From the NCBI RefSeq assembly GCF_018294505.1, contig NC_057807.1, forward strand, positions 140,398,747 through 140,462,746: a DNA stretch of 64,000 bases. Reading direction: 5' to 3'. Shown here one piece after another: positions 24,035 to 36,100 of this stretch (positions are counted from its first letter, which is position 1; each line of letters opens with the position of its first letter). Both the position numbers and the translations under genes were made by a program. A model generated the notes under the pieces. It was not told the origin of the DNA and did no database searches. It saw only the letters and a program-made list of their open reading frames with translations. This DNA is from Triticum aestivum (taxonomy: Eukaryota; Streptophyta; Magnoliopsida; Poales; Poaceae).

Positions 24035-26524
24035 TGCTTGAGAAGCTCACTGTATCAGCCAATGCAGCACCCCCTTATACTCTTCATTCTGGCATTTTGA
24101 GATATAAAGGAAGAATATCGAAAGCCGTTGCGCGTTAGCGCATCCGTTTCCGGATATGAAAAGAGACCCTAATGAGCAGCTTTTTTCGAACCAGATTTGT
24201 CATTTTGATTTTCGTTTTGGTGAAAGCGCTCAAGGAAATAGGGAATGGAATATTCAAATCGATCAGAAGTGCTAACTCCTTTCGGTTCTTAAACCGGAGG
24301 AAATTCTCTTTCTGGCTTTCCGCTTCCCGCGGGAGGCTCTCCTTGGGATAAGCCAGAGAATGGATCAGCCGAGCGAAGTAAGTGATAGAGCAGCTCGTTC
24401 AGGAGCAGCCACTATTGAAAATAGCGAGCCTCTAGAGGATGACGCTGATGGTTTCTTACTCCACTGAGCACACTACATTAGGGAAAAGCAGTTTAGCCAA
24501 CCATTAATGACTAGTTCGAAGACCAGGAGCAGGGGCACGTGAGATTGGATAGGCTGATGGGAAATTTAGGAGTTGTGGAAAGAAGAGACCGTTCATGCCT
24601 CTCGGCTATGAAATAAAAGAGTGGGCTCTTTGAAGCTAGGGTCTTCCCCTCGCTTTGAGGGTCGCTTGAATTTGAGAGGAATGGTGCGTGCTAGCCTTCA
24701 GACTATACTTTATTGTAGGGAATTAGCCGCAACCGATCATCGGAGGAAGCAGGCTTACAAGAAACTGATGGGACGATCGGGTTCTTCCAAAGCCCGAGGA
24801 AGATGTCGGAAAACCGCCAGCCTTGCCAAGCTACATGAAACAGATTTCCGGACGTCCATACAAATAGTGGAATCTAAAAAAACAATGAAATCCATTCACA
24901 CCCCTAAGGGCCCCGTCTTCCTTTTCAGAGAGAACTGAATCTCCGCAGGGATGGATCAAGTAACTGGTGATTCTTTTCAAGGGCGTCAGCGTCAGCGCCA
25001 TCTCCCGATGGATATTCCATAGATGGGGCATCCTATCCGATGGATGAATGAGGAGCCTCTGTCGAGTAGTGAAATGGTGCAAGAACGTTAATGAAAAAAA
25101 AACGTGATAGAAAATCCTACCAAATCAACCAACGTCAGGGATTCTAGCTCAAGATCAGGAAAGAGCTTCGTTCCGCAGGCAGTTTAAAAGGTTGACCTAT
25201 TTGGGAATCTCCGGATCTATGTGATGTTAGTATCCCTCAACTAAGCGAAGGTGAGACCCGCATTCATTGATTGAGAGAATAAGCTGAAGAAGGTTGCGTT
25301 AATGATAAATATCTCTGGGGAAACCGCTAAAAAAAGATGTTAGGGTCCGAGAAAGCAACTTGACATGCCAATCCTAACAAGAATTCCACTCTTTCTGGTC
25401 ATGCCTGGAATTACCTATTATTTGCGTTCTATTTCCGAGGACTACGATTCCTATTTAGAGATATTCCTACAAGCCTCAGTCATCGTTCGAGGAAAGCAGA
25501 GGCCCTCGCGGGGGCAAGTCAGGCAGTAGATAGCTAATATGAACGGATCTTGCAATGGATTATGCGATCTTCCTGCTGGTGGTCCACCATAGAGCTCCTA
25601 TGTAGCCGCCTATTCGTCTAATTCTTTCTTATTTTGGTTTTCGTATCACTGCTTCCGTTTTCTTTCAAGTCCTAGGCTTCGCCCCGTCGAGTCGAATTTC
25701 TCGTGTCATGTGCAACGTCCATCAAGCTCCAGTGGGAAGCGCTAGTCCAGATAGAAAGAAATCGCCGGTTGGGTTGGTCCGACCAAGAAAGGCATGGGAG
25801 TGGAGAGGTCGCATTTATCGTATCGTTTTTCGTGGATTAGCTGCGCTGGTAAACGAAAACCACCTCGACCGGTTCTACCGAACAAAAAAAAAGGATCCAT
25901 CGTGATTCCCCATCTTTTTCAGCTCTGCTCCTTCAAACTCAACCGAATCAAGTTTCAAAAATAGATGTGGACAATTCCAGTCCCAGCTGCTGAGGTGGCG
26001 TAGTCAGCCCTACCTAAGTCCTTCTAAGCTTTCCTCCTAAAAAGAACCTACGTTTCCGAACCTGCCTGCCTTCGGGGAGATGGGTTGGGTCATACGCGGG
26101 ATGCGCTAACGCGCAACGGCTTTCACGCTAGTTGCTCAATCCGTTGCTTGCCTTGACCCATTCTACCACGCGAAAGTAGCTGATTTAGCAAGCCAAGCAT
26201 TGGAGTTGGTATTCCAAGTTTGTATTGGCCATGGACTTCAAGATATTTTGGAGGCTCCGTCTGAGAGGCTTTGCAATCCAACTCAGTCTCCTTTGTGTGC
26301 GCGCACACGCAAGCCCCTTGGTAGAGCGAAACTTTGAACCCAACACAAGCAACTCTCCCGGTTTAGCGATAGGAAAGAAAGTGAAAGGGGAGGGCAAGAG
26401 CGGTTCGAAGGCCATGCCAGCTGTGTTGGTCGTTCCTCCGATTCAAAGTTCTCTTGGATTCCAAAAAGCATCGCTACCCGCATACTGAAGTTGCTTAAAT
26501 CTATTGAATTCCACCTCTGCCTGG
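24035..26524. other. Organelle-derived insertion, probably mitochondrial (NUMT), about 2.5 kb
   Basis: The degenerate tandem repeat breaks off after 'GATGTAGCCAT' (about 24034) and resumes at 'GTTGACAAATC' (about 26525), with about 2.49 kb of unrelated, more GC-balanced sequence between. Style and motifs (for example the block GTTGCGCGTTAGCGCATCC, present twice in inverted orientation at 24120-24145 and 26099-26124) resemble cereal mitochondrial intergenic DNA. I recognise no complete mitochondrial gene; the frames at 24621-24938 and 25708-25905 are unassigned. No target duplication or TIR is seen at the edges, in keeping with end-joining capture. Assignment to mitochondria is from recollection of sequence style. 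Confidence 0.6.
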
Positions 26525-26905
26525 TTAACTTTGTTGACAAATCTTAATGGTGTGCTCGTCCTTGTGTGATCATAGAGTGGTATGCACTCACAATTGCAAG
26601 ATCAAAAATGAAAAAACAATTTTGAGTGTTTTTCCGCATATGTACATATAATTGACCTTAAAGTCTGTGTCAACTGGAGATCCAAGAACACCAACTCCCC
26701 AAAGGGAAGGGCAATGGTCGAGGCCACTATGTTTGAGTGTTTGGCTTGGTGCAATGAAGGTGTATCTTAAGCTCAATAATCAAAACTCTTTACTGAAGCA
26801 CATTTGTGATCAAAGTGACTATGGTGAATGAATTTTCCATTTATCATAACAAAAAAGTGTGTGTTCATGAAACGAACAACAACCCCCCTATGTCCATGCA
26901 TAATA

Positions 26906-27065
26906 CTTCCTTTGTTTCTAAATATTTGTCTTTTTAGGATTTCAAATGGAGTACCACATACGGATGTGTATAGACACATGTTAGAGTGTAGATTCACTCA
27001 TTTTGCTTCGTATGTAGTCACTTGTTAAAAATTTTAGAAAGACAAATATTTAGAAACGGAGGGAG
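26906..27065. mobile_element. Stowaway MITE, 160 bp
   Basis: Inverted ends CTTCCTTTGTTTCTAAATAT and the complement of ATATTTAGAAACGGAGGGAG, both flanked by TA (26904-26905 and 27066-27067). Same general family as the MITE at 23851-24001 but an independent insertion. Confidence 0.93.
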
Positions 27066-27293
27066 TAAAAAATAAGTGTGTGTTGACAACACTCCCCTTA
27101 TCTCATGCATAATAAGAAAAACACTCCCCTTAAGTCTTGTGCTCACTCCACCCTAAATGCGGCCTCCATGTGTACGTAGCTAGTCGTCAACCATGTATCT
27201 AACTCATGTTTTCTAAAATGATACACAATTGCAAAAAGGGAGAAGAAAAGAGAACGATCTTCGTCCTCCTCTGCTTTCTACCTGCTCCCCTCT

Positions 27294-27407
27294 GTTCTTC
27301 CCCAAATCCCTAACCCCTGCAGCTAGGCTTTCTCTTCTCCTACCCTATATGTTCTTCCCCAAATCTCTGACCCCTGCCGCTAGGCTATCTCCCTCTTCTC
27401 CTCCGAT
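27294..27407. repeat. 57-bp tandem duplication
   Basis: GTTCTTCCCCAAATC... starts at 27294 and again at 27351 with a few mismatches, pyrimidine-rich. It lies just outside the Harbinger-like element. The 27068-27290 stretch before it shows no gene. Confidence 0.7.
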
Positions 27408-27689
27408 CAGGGACATCATAGCAACTTCAACGGGGCGACCCAAACAGACGCGCGTTTTGTCCGTTTTTTGTTCATTTGAATCTGCCAGGCGGACATGCGC
27501 GTCCGCATTCTCAAATGGTCGGCTTGACCGCCCAACATGACACGGATCCAAATGTGCCGGCCTGAAAAAAAATAGCTAGCAGAAATAAACATAATTAAAC
27601 ATAAGTGGCCGGTCAACCGCCAGCCAAAGTCCACTTAAACCTAATTAAACATTAATTAAAACATAAAAAAAGTCTGCGCCGCCCCGCAC

Positions 27690-28749
27690 GCTTCCCTAAA
27701 CGTCGTTGGCCTTGCCCTTGCCCTTGCCCTTGACGTCGCCGTCGCCATCGCCGCCGGTGAGGTCGATGAAGACGGGAGCAGGGCCAGCCCACCTGAACGC
27801 CGCCTGGTACGCTGCCAGGACAGCCTCCTCCGGCATCTGCTGGGGCGGCGGCATTGCGGCTCGCCACGCGTGCTCCTGCCTCTGCATCGCGTTGCAGCAT
27901 CGCGTCGTAGCGCATTTGCCGCTCGCCATCGGTCCGCTCCTGGCGGAGCTGGTGCGCCTTCCAGCCCTCAAGATGGGCGGCCCCCTACTCCGGCGTCACG
28001 GCGTAGTGGACAGGAGGCGCGCTCACCCACTCGCGGTACTGACCCGTCCACGTGTAGGCCTTCTCCGGCCAAGTGGGTGGAGGCGGGGAGCGCTTCCGCG
28101 TTGGCTCCGGCTTCGGCTCCGGCTTGGGCTCGACGGGCGGCGACGGTGACGGAGGCGGGACGAAGAGCGGGGTGTGGACGGAGTCTCCCGCCGTCGACAA
28201 GGCAAGGGCTTGCTCCATCCCATCCCAGTGCGCGTCCTCCTCGAGCCGGCTAGCCTCCAGCGCGTGTTGCAGGGCTTCCCCGAGGGCGCCTTGGTACTCC
28301 GCCTCCGCCTCCTCTTCCTCCGGCTCTACACGCGGGGGCGGGGGTGGAAACGGCGGTGGGACAGCGTCGATGCCTACACACCGTTGCTCCTCGTGTTTGA
28401 GGGCAAACCAAGCCTTCCAGTTAGGAGAGTCGGCGACCTACTCAGGCATCCGCCGCTGCTCCGGCATTAGCTGCGCGCGGCGCCTGCGCACCTCCTCGTC
28501 GTGCGCCCGCTGGGTACGCGAAACTACCAACACAGGGATCCGGTGCGGATCCAGGTGCCAATGGTGCGGCAGCGTGACATCGTGGCAGGGCAGCGGCTGC
28601 CTATACACCCAGTGCCACCACGCTTGGTGCACCGGGATGTTCAGGCGCCGACAACCTGGTCAAAAACGCGCCGGCACCGGAGGAGGAGCACGGGAGGATG
28701 AGGCGCCGGGGGCGCCCTTACCCTTGTCGCTGCAGCCGAAGAGGCACAT
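27690..28749 (-). pseudogene. Triticeae transposon accessory ORF, broken
   Basis: Starts at ATG 28749 (MCLFGCSDKGKG). A TGA follows at about codon 30; then a stretch TLPHHWHLDPHRIPV, then AHDEEVRRRRAQL, SPNWKAWF, a Pro/Glu-rich linker, TWTGQYREWVS, and an end VFIDLTGGDGDGD (frame ending 27696). This pattern matches a widespread uncharacterised protein of wheat-group genomes that I associate with DNA transposons; no catalytic motif is visible. Several stops and frame changes (for example near 28440 and 27985) make it non-functional. Confidence 0.6.
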
Positions 28750-29063
28750 CTCTTTGCTGGAGATGGAGGGGCCAGATGTGGATGGAAGTGGATGAGGCCG
28801 GCCCCGCCGCACGCATGGTTAAAAAAAGGACGCTTCCACTAGCTGACTAGTGGGCCCACTATGGGTGGTCGTCATAAATAAGATGACGGGCAGTCGTTGG
28901 GTGGCCTACAGTTGGGGACGCGGCGGACGCCAAGAAGACGCGCGACGCATCCGCGTTGACGCATTTCAAGCGCAATTTTGGGCCAGAAATGGATCGGCGC
29001 GGACACCAGACGGTTGGGCCTTCACTTTTGTCCGCGCCTACCCAAACGGACGCAGGCGGACAT

Positions 29064-29717
29064 GGGTATGTTTGGTTTGTGCCCCATCTTGCCCCACCAA
29101 TTTTTTGGCATGACCAATGCAAGGGCATGGCCAAAATTTTGGCAATTTGTTGTTGTTTGGATCATAGCCATTGTATCTTCCTAAATTTTGGCAAAATAGA
29201 CTTCTGTTTGGTTTGTGACAGGGGTATAATAATTTATTTTGGTTCTAGGAAACATTTAAACGGATCGGTTATACATAATTGACGATTTGTACATTGATCA
29301 AAAGTTAATGGTTAGAAGGAGTCAACTTGAAAAAAAAATCAGCAAAACAATGAACGGGTTTCTTGCACTTGGGAGCCTATAATCACGTGCAGCACCCCTG
29401 CTAATCCCATGCAGCAATACACGCACTAATCCCATGCAACAATACACGCGCCGGCTAATCAGCTGAGTTGTTACTGGAAATAAAAAACAAATATTATACT
29501 GCATGCACTACCCAGACACACGGAGAAACAGCGAAGCAACGTCGCCAATTTTTTGGCGAACCTTTTCGGCGCCCTCGTTTCGCCCGCGCGTAACACGGAG
29601 GCTTGGGGCAAGCAGGGCGAGCCAATTTTTCGGCTCCGATCCAAACAACCGCCAAATAACGTTGGCTCGCCAATATTTTGGTATGGCCAGCGTTGGTAGC
29701 TATCCAAACAGCCCCAA
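29064..29717. mobile_element. Probable DNA-transposon insertion with TGTTTGG ends
   Basis: Left GGGTATGTTTGGTTTGTGCC, and the reverse complement of the right end is GGGGCTGTTTGGATAGCTACC, an imperfect inverted pair like those of grass MITEs with GGG...TGTTTGG termini. It interrupts the Harbinger-like element. No ORF with recognisable content. No target duplication was identified. Confidence 0.4.
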
Positions 29718-29745
29718 AATGAATCGCCGCATTGGAGTTGCTCTA

Positions 29746-30141
29746 ACAGCATAGCCCAGGGAGGAGACGCCACAGCGATGCACGCTTAGTGTGATTCTGT
29801 GGGCCCACACATGCAAGCGCATATTGTGTTCCCATGCAACATACAGTAGCAAAGAAGGTTACAGCCGAAAGAAAGGCACCACAAGGTAGCAAGGCCAAAT
29901 AAACATTCTCACCTGGTGGTGAAGTTCCAACATCACATGAAAAAATTGGATTATTCACTCTGCAACCAGAGCAGCTGACCATTACGGTCGTTATCGCAGA
30001 CAAGAATCATGCATGTCCCTGCACTTGCGGATAAATACAGATGATGGGAAATGAAATGAAGTCCACGATATCATACCAACTATCCACCTTAAAGTTACAC
30101 AGGGCAACAGCAGATTTCTACAGATGAATTTTCTCCCACTC
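29746..30141. other. 3' flank of the peptidase gene
   Basis: Presumed 3' UTR and downstream spacer of the minus-strand gene that stops at 30142. No other gene or repeat is evident. Confidence 0.5.
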
Positions 30142-33100
30142 TCATAGGCTTCTCTCCACAAAATCCCAGATCCTCTCCTCCATATAGATCCGGTCGTCTA
30201 GCTGGCGTGGCATGTGCCTCTCATCAGGGAAGAGGAGGATCTCGTACGACTTGCGTTCCGCCATCAAACTGTTGATGAGCCTAGCCGTGTGCCTGAAATG
30301 CACATTCTCGTCAATCATCCCGTGGATGAGGAGCAGCTTCCCCCTGAGATTCTTCACATGGTGCATGATTGACCCGTACTCGTAAGCATCACTATGCTCT
30401 GAGGGCAGACCCAGGTACTTCTCTGTGTAAAAGGTGTCGTACCCGTCCCATGCAGTCACTGGGGCACCAGACACGGCGCAGCAGAATGTGTCGGAAAACC
30501 TCGATAGACACATTGCTGAGAGAAAACCACCGTAACTCCAGCCATACAGACCAATATGTCCAGGCTTCGCAAGGCCTTGCTTTATTAACCACTCAGTACC
30601 AGCTAGTTGATCCTCAGCATCGACACGACCAATGTTGTACTTAAGCTGTCCCTCAAAATGCAAACCTCGCCGTGCAGATCCCCGGTTGTCCATCTGTCAG
30701 AAATATATATTGTCATGAGACCAGTGATAGATACAGGTCGTGCCTGGGATGCAAGCTATATGCATCTATCCAATTATGTAATGACATTATGTGCTTATTA
30801 GTCCATGATTTGCAATTGTTAGGAGCATAACAAACACAGCAGGTGCGCATAATAACAGGATTCCGGATTTAAGCCATCACCCCGTTTCAAGATCAACCAC
30901 TAGCATCAATAATTTTACTCTTATATACAAATGTGCTAGAAAAGGTTGGCATTCTAAAAACAAATCTAGCAGATTCCCTAAAAAAATTCCTTCACTTTGT
31001 TTGCTTGTACTTGATCACTTCTTTTATGGGTTGTCATGGGTTTATGTTGGGTTTCATATCTAGCCTACGCAAATTGCTTGGGACAAAAGGCTCTGTTGTT
31101 GCTGTTGTAAAGAAATGCTACCAAACAAAACCTTGTTGAACGAAATAATACTAATAATAATGATATTTACCTTCCAGACTAATATTCCCTTACTTCGCAG
31201 ATACTGAGCCCTCATGTCAACAGTGCTAATCCATGAATCACTAACGAGCTGGACACTGGGACCACCATAAACATTAACAAGTGTTTTGTAGGGAGGCGGT
31301 CCATATTTCTTCTCATCGGGAAGATAGAGAGTTCCATAAAATGAAGTCCCATCCTTTCCTGTAAACTGGACCATCTCTGGAGACAGCTGCTGAAACTTTT
31401 TAAGTGGCTGAACTGTTAGTGGCTGCTCATACAGAGGCATTATTACACTTCCATCAAGCAAAGAACACAACAGGATCACAGGTGGTGATTTTACTGAGTC
31501 ATACACATCAATAAACCTTAGCAACTGATGGTCAAGAATTACTGAATGCCGTCCAGTTCCACGAGTCAACCTCTTAGGGGCTTGTAATGGAAGGCTCCAA
31601 TCAGGAAAGAGGTTGGTGCAGTACAGATTTGTCTCCAATGGTCCATCCATTGTTCCGGTAAAATATATAAGTCCAGAACTCTCATTGACACCAGCAATTT
31701 GGTCGACCAACCAGTCACCTTGCGTGATAGGGCCTAAGCACTCACCATTCTTGTCATGAAGATACAAGTGTCTAAATCCTGTCTTCTCACTGGCCCAAAT
31801 AAACCCACCTGGATGTTTACTGCTCACTCCATTGTCTAGAGGAGTGAAACAATCATGTAATGTTATCCATATATCATGCTCTTCTTCAAGTAAGACTTCC
31901 CTTTTACCGGTGGCAATATCAAACTTAAGTAGCTTAAGTTTTGTGTGAGCTCTATTGAGAACTTGAACAGCAAGAGAATTATGATGCATCCAGTTAACCC
32001 TAGCTAGATATTCTTCATCATCATGTGCTCCATTTGGTTCTCCGCAAAGGAGATCCATCCAAGTTACCTCTCCTCCACCGGAAGAAACAACTCCAAGGCG
32101 CACTTTAACATTAGCTGCTCCAGCAAAGGGATAAGCATGATCTTCTTGAGCATCTAGACCAACAGAACTTTTGCCCTGATGCATAATTCTGTATAGTGGA
32201 ATGGCAGATGAATCTACTTCAGTAAATGCAAGGTGTTTACTATCAGGAGACCACCAGAATCCCATCTTCCTTTCCATCTCTTCCTAAATTGAGTAATGCA
32301 AAGTATTAGATAGCAGTCACCAAAACAAATTTCATACTAATGCTAATGGATCACCCTCTAGTACCTGAGCAATATACTCAGCAAGTCCATGGACCTGAAA
32401 AGAGAGAACAAATACAAATGTTAGATTTGGAGTTTTTCAACACTTACCCAGTATATACAGTTGTAATAATACTGTTAGCAAAAGAACATGCATGATGTAC
32501 GGTTACAGTGCAATGATTGATGATGATGAATTATTGGTGGAAGGGGGTGAACACTCTTTAGCAGGTTAAGAACATAAATTAAGTTTGCTAGTTACCGGTT
32601 AAGTCCAAACATAAGCGAGCTGTTTGGCCCTGGATTTAGCCTATTTTTGTGGCGGGCCAAAAGTTAAACTGGATTAAGAATGCCTTGCTAACAAGAGACT
32701 GACACGGAACATCTGACCACAATACTAGCTTATACAATACCAAATCAATACCATTAGATTCATCATTGAATATATTTTCACATCATATAGATATGTTATT
32801 GTAAATGTTCATATTGTTTTCTATAAACTTGGTCAAACTTTACAATGTTTGAGTTCCGTCAAAGCTTGTAGAGTAAATAAAAACAGAGGGAGTAACATTC
32901 TGCTGCCTGCTGAACAAAACTGGACATGGTAACACACAGCAACAGCAAACATGCTCCAATTAAAATACTATTTGCAACAGAAAAGCAAGGAACTACCTTT
33001 CCACTTTCTCTTGCACCGTAGGTCAATTGCCTAGTTTCGCCATCATCAAAACCAAAGTTATATGTCTTGCACTGCAGTTCATCATCCCTGACATATGCAA

Positions 33101-36100
33101 TCATGGTCCCATCTGGAGATAGATGTGGGTCAATAATTGGTGATGTGGAAGAACTTTGTAGCTTGAGTACTGGTTCAGAGCCAGACAGGTCCTGAAAGTA
33201 AACCTATTGAAAAAGGAAAAGCTAGTTATACATCTCTTGTGAAATCTAGTATCTTCAAAGTTGTAGAAGTATTTTCAGAAACATCAAACCCCCTATCAAT
33301 ACAAGTATATACATGATATATGCATGTTAGCACTAAAGTAACCATAAATGAAAAAGAAACAGCATAGTTGCCAAGTTTCATTCTTTAGACCAAAAATAAA
33401 ATTACTATTAGAATCATAAGACAGCAGCTACCTAGTAAAACAAAATTAGAATTGGATAAAATGACTAGCAAGGAAAAAAAACTGAAAAAATTCAAGAACC
33501 AGAGAGTACTCATGTAAGAAGACAGAATCATTAAACAATGGTTACACAATAATTAGGAGCCGTATTTCACAATAATACTGCAGAGGAGACAAATGTTGTC
33601 TATGAGTGGGACCTGGGACCACATACTCCTAAGAGTATAGAATCATTTTCCTATATATACTCCTACACGTCCGGGGGGAGACACACACACACTCACTCTA
33701 CACGTCAGAGTACTCGCATCTGCATCTCATATACTATGGTCGTATAGAATTTATAAGATATTCCAAGGTGAACTCGGAGAAAAAATTGCAAGTGAGCCCT
33801 ATAGTGTTTAGTATACTTTAAACTTTGTGCATTGTATTACTACTTCCAGTCCTGAGGTCAATAGTTCTTTCACGCAAGGGGTCGATAGTTTGATTTGCAA
33901 TGAAATATCTCATTTTCCTTTGGGGGAGGCGGTCACAGTTGCAGTTTTTCTGCTGAATCGAGCACCGGCCCGAAGGCTGCCCAGAATGATGCCAGGGGTG
34001 GCACAGGAGAAAGCCCGCTGTCCATCATCGTCGCACCTTTCGATCTCTGGTGTACATCAAGCTAGCTCAGATGAACGTAACCTGCGATGCCATCTTTGAT
34101 GAAGAGGCGAGCTAGATTGGGAGGCTAGCAACTCAGATCATCTCTGCAGCAACTTCATCATCACAAAGACCAAGCAAGTTGCTCTTGCCGCACCAAGTAC
34201 AGCTGCAGGGGGGAGCACCTTCCCCTGTTCCTGCACCATCCCCTGCTCCACAGCCATCTCCAGCATTGCTGCCGGCGACACCAAACCCAACGTTGTACAC
34301 GCAACCTGAGTTCGTGTCATCGCCGCCCAATGACAACGATGTTGGAAATTTGCCCACAGGATCAATCACATCAAATCACACGAACAGACGCGCACAAAAA
34401 ACTGATAGCCAAGGCCACGTGTCACGCCCCTCTTTTCTCTCTTTATTTCCCCTTTTCTCCTTTTTCTTGGTACAAAACTCATGCACCCTGCCCATGTATA
34501 TATAGGTGCAGGACCTGACTCACGCCACCGACCCAGACTCCCTTTTCCTAACCAATACGGACTTCAATTACAAACCAGACTCGGTGTGCAAGGCAACCCT
34601 AGCCGGACACAACACGGACACCTATAGATGTACTACTACTCAAGCACACGTACAAGACTAGCACCAAACTAGGACTTACCTAATCCTAATTATACGGCAG
34701 TGCTGATCACTTCCTAGTTAAATCAAACTCAAACACAATTTAATACTACTAGCGCGTAGACATGTTTGGATTATCCAACAAACGAGCAGGTAGACGTGTC
34801 TCGTGACGACACACCACTGCGGTACCGAGGCATTGATAACGTGCTCAGCAACGCCCCTGTTACTGAACAGGTGGTATGCAAGCTCCTCGGCGACACATGG
34901 CTTCGAGAATTAGAGCATCCCTACTTATTTTGTCAGCACCAAAGACTAGCTCACAGACAAACTACCAAAGGTATTAGGGGCAAGCTCGCTTCGATAAGCT
35001 TAGTGTAAGGATTCGAATTGTCAAGGAAACATACAGGGATTTTTTTTTGGTGTGTGTGTAGTGCTGCCTGATACTGCCAGCTGCTCCAGCGGCATGGTCA
35101 GTTTAGCAACCAACTTGCGTACGTGCTATACATAGCCCTTCAGGGCAACAATGCAAGCGACAGCTTCAGAAATAACACTCCTGTGTTCAGCTCCTTCTAG
35201 TCTGATTCTAACATAAATTACCAAGTAGTATATACACTACTCAAATATTCTTATATGCTACATACAACAGCTACATACTATCTGGTATGAAAGATACTAC
35301 CTACAATGTACAAAACACATGTTGAACATGTGGTTTTATCATGTTAGTGTGATGAATCATCGGTGTTATTATGAATAGATTTTCCATCCTAAATATTGAT
35401 CTAAAAAGGACATATGAATTCTGATAGATGCAACTGCAGGATTAATAACATCCAATCCATTTTTTGTACGGTTGGTTAAAAACATATCTGTCAAGCCTGG
35501 ACTGGCATCAGAAGACATGGCATGAGACGACAGGGTGATTAGCGCCAAGTAGCATATCAGGAAAGACTGCACGCTGGACTGGCTAATTTTAGACTTGCAA
35601 GTGAGATAGAGTGAGGGAATGGCTATACAGCCAAGGCACTGATGTGATGTGACAGATTATCACTGGACAAAATAAAAGTGAATTCTCTCCAATTATTCTG
35701 CTTCCTCTCCAAATTCTTCCTCCACACCTCACATCACTTTTCCTTGTTCTGTGTTCCATTCCAATCCCATCATACGCAGGTTTTTAACAATATTGAACAA
35801 GGCAATACACATTTTCCCTCATATGCAAACAAAGATGTCAGCAAGAACTACTCTATGTACGATAACTTGGCACAATTTCTATATGGTAGTGAGTTTTCCT
35901 CTCCTGACAAGTGGGTCGGTTGTGATTCTCATCTCCTAACATGCATCATATATTCATCATATCAATGTTTTATCATACGTATAGCAAGGCAAATCAAACT
36001 ATCGACCCCTAGCGAGAAAGAACTATTGACCTCGGGGCCGGAAGTAGTAATACAATGCACAAAGTAAAGCTACCAAATTCAATCAGATTCAATGAGGCAA

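Larger units (their letters stand above)
22295..26590. repeat. Degenerate tandem repeat, about 235-260 bp unit
   Basis: A landmark (GGATGTAGCCATG, then 'AACCTCGTTAACAAAT', then 'GTGCTCGTGCTTGTGTGATTG') recurs at about 22411, 22647, 23118, 23369, 23630 and 24020. A last partial copy resumes at about 26525 after an insertion. Copies are strongly diverged. The 471-bp gap is explained by the MITE at 22758-22971. No coding signal. Its identity is unknown to me. Confidence 0.75.
27418..29745. mobile_element. PIF/Harbinger-like element with accessory ORF
   Basis: The left end reads TAGCAACTTCAACGGGGCGACCC; the right end, reverse-complemented, reads TTAGAGCAACTCCAATGCGGCGA. Imperfect TIRs of this sequence are typical of Triticeae Harbinger-type elements. 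The GC-rich interior with 'AAACGGACGCG' words and a minus-strand ORF fits. The right third is displaced by another insertion (about 29064-29717). Exact ends and a clear 3-bp duplication could not be confirmed by eye. Confidence 0.5.

Noticed and set aside
24621..24938. Possible mitochondrial protein gene
   Set aside because: I cannot match it to any known mitochondrial protein; kept only as part of the organelle-like insert.
27706..28795. Plus-strand frames up to 240 codons
   Set aside because: Mirror frames of the minus-strand accessory ORF, produced by its GC-rich Pro/Arg codons.
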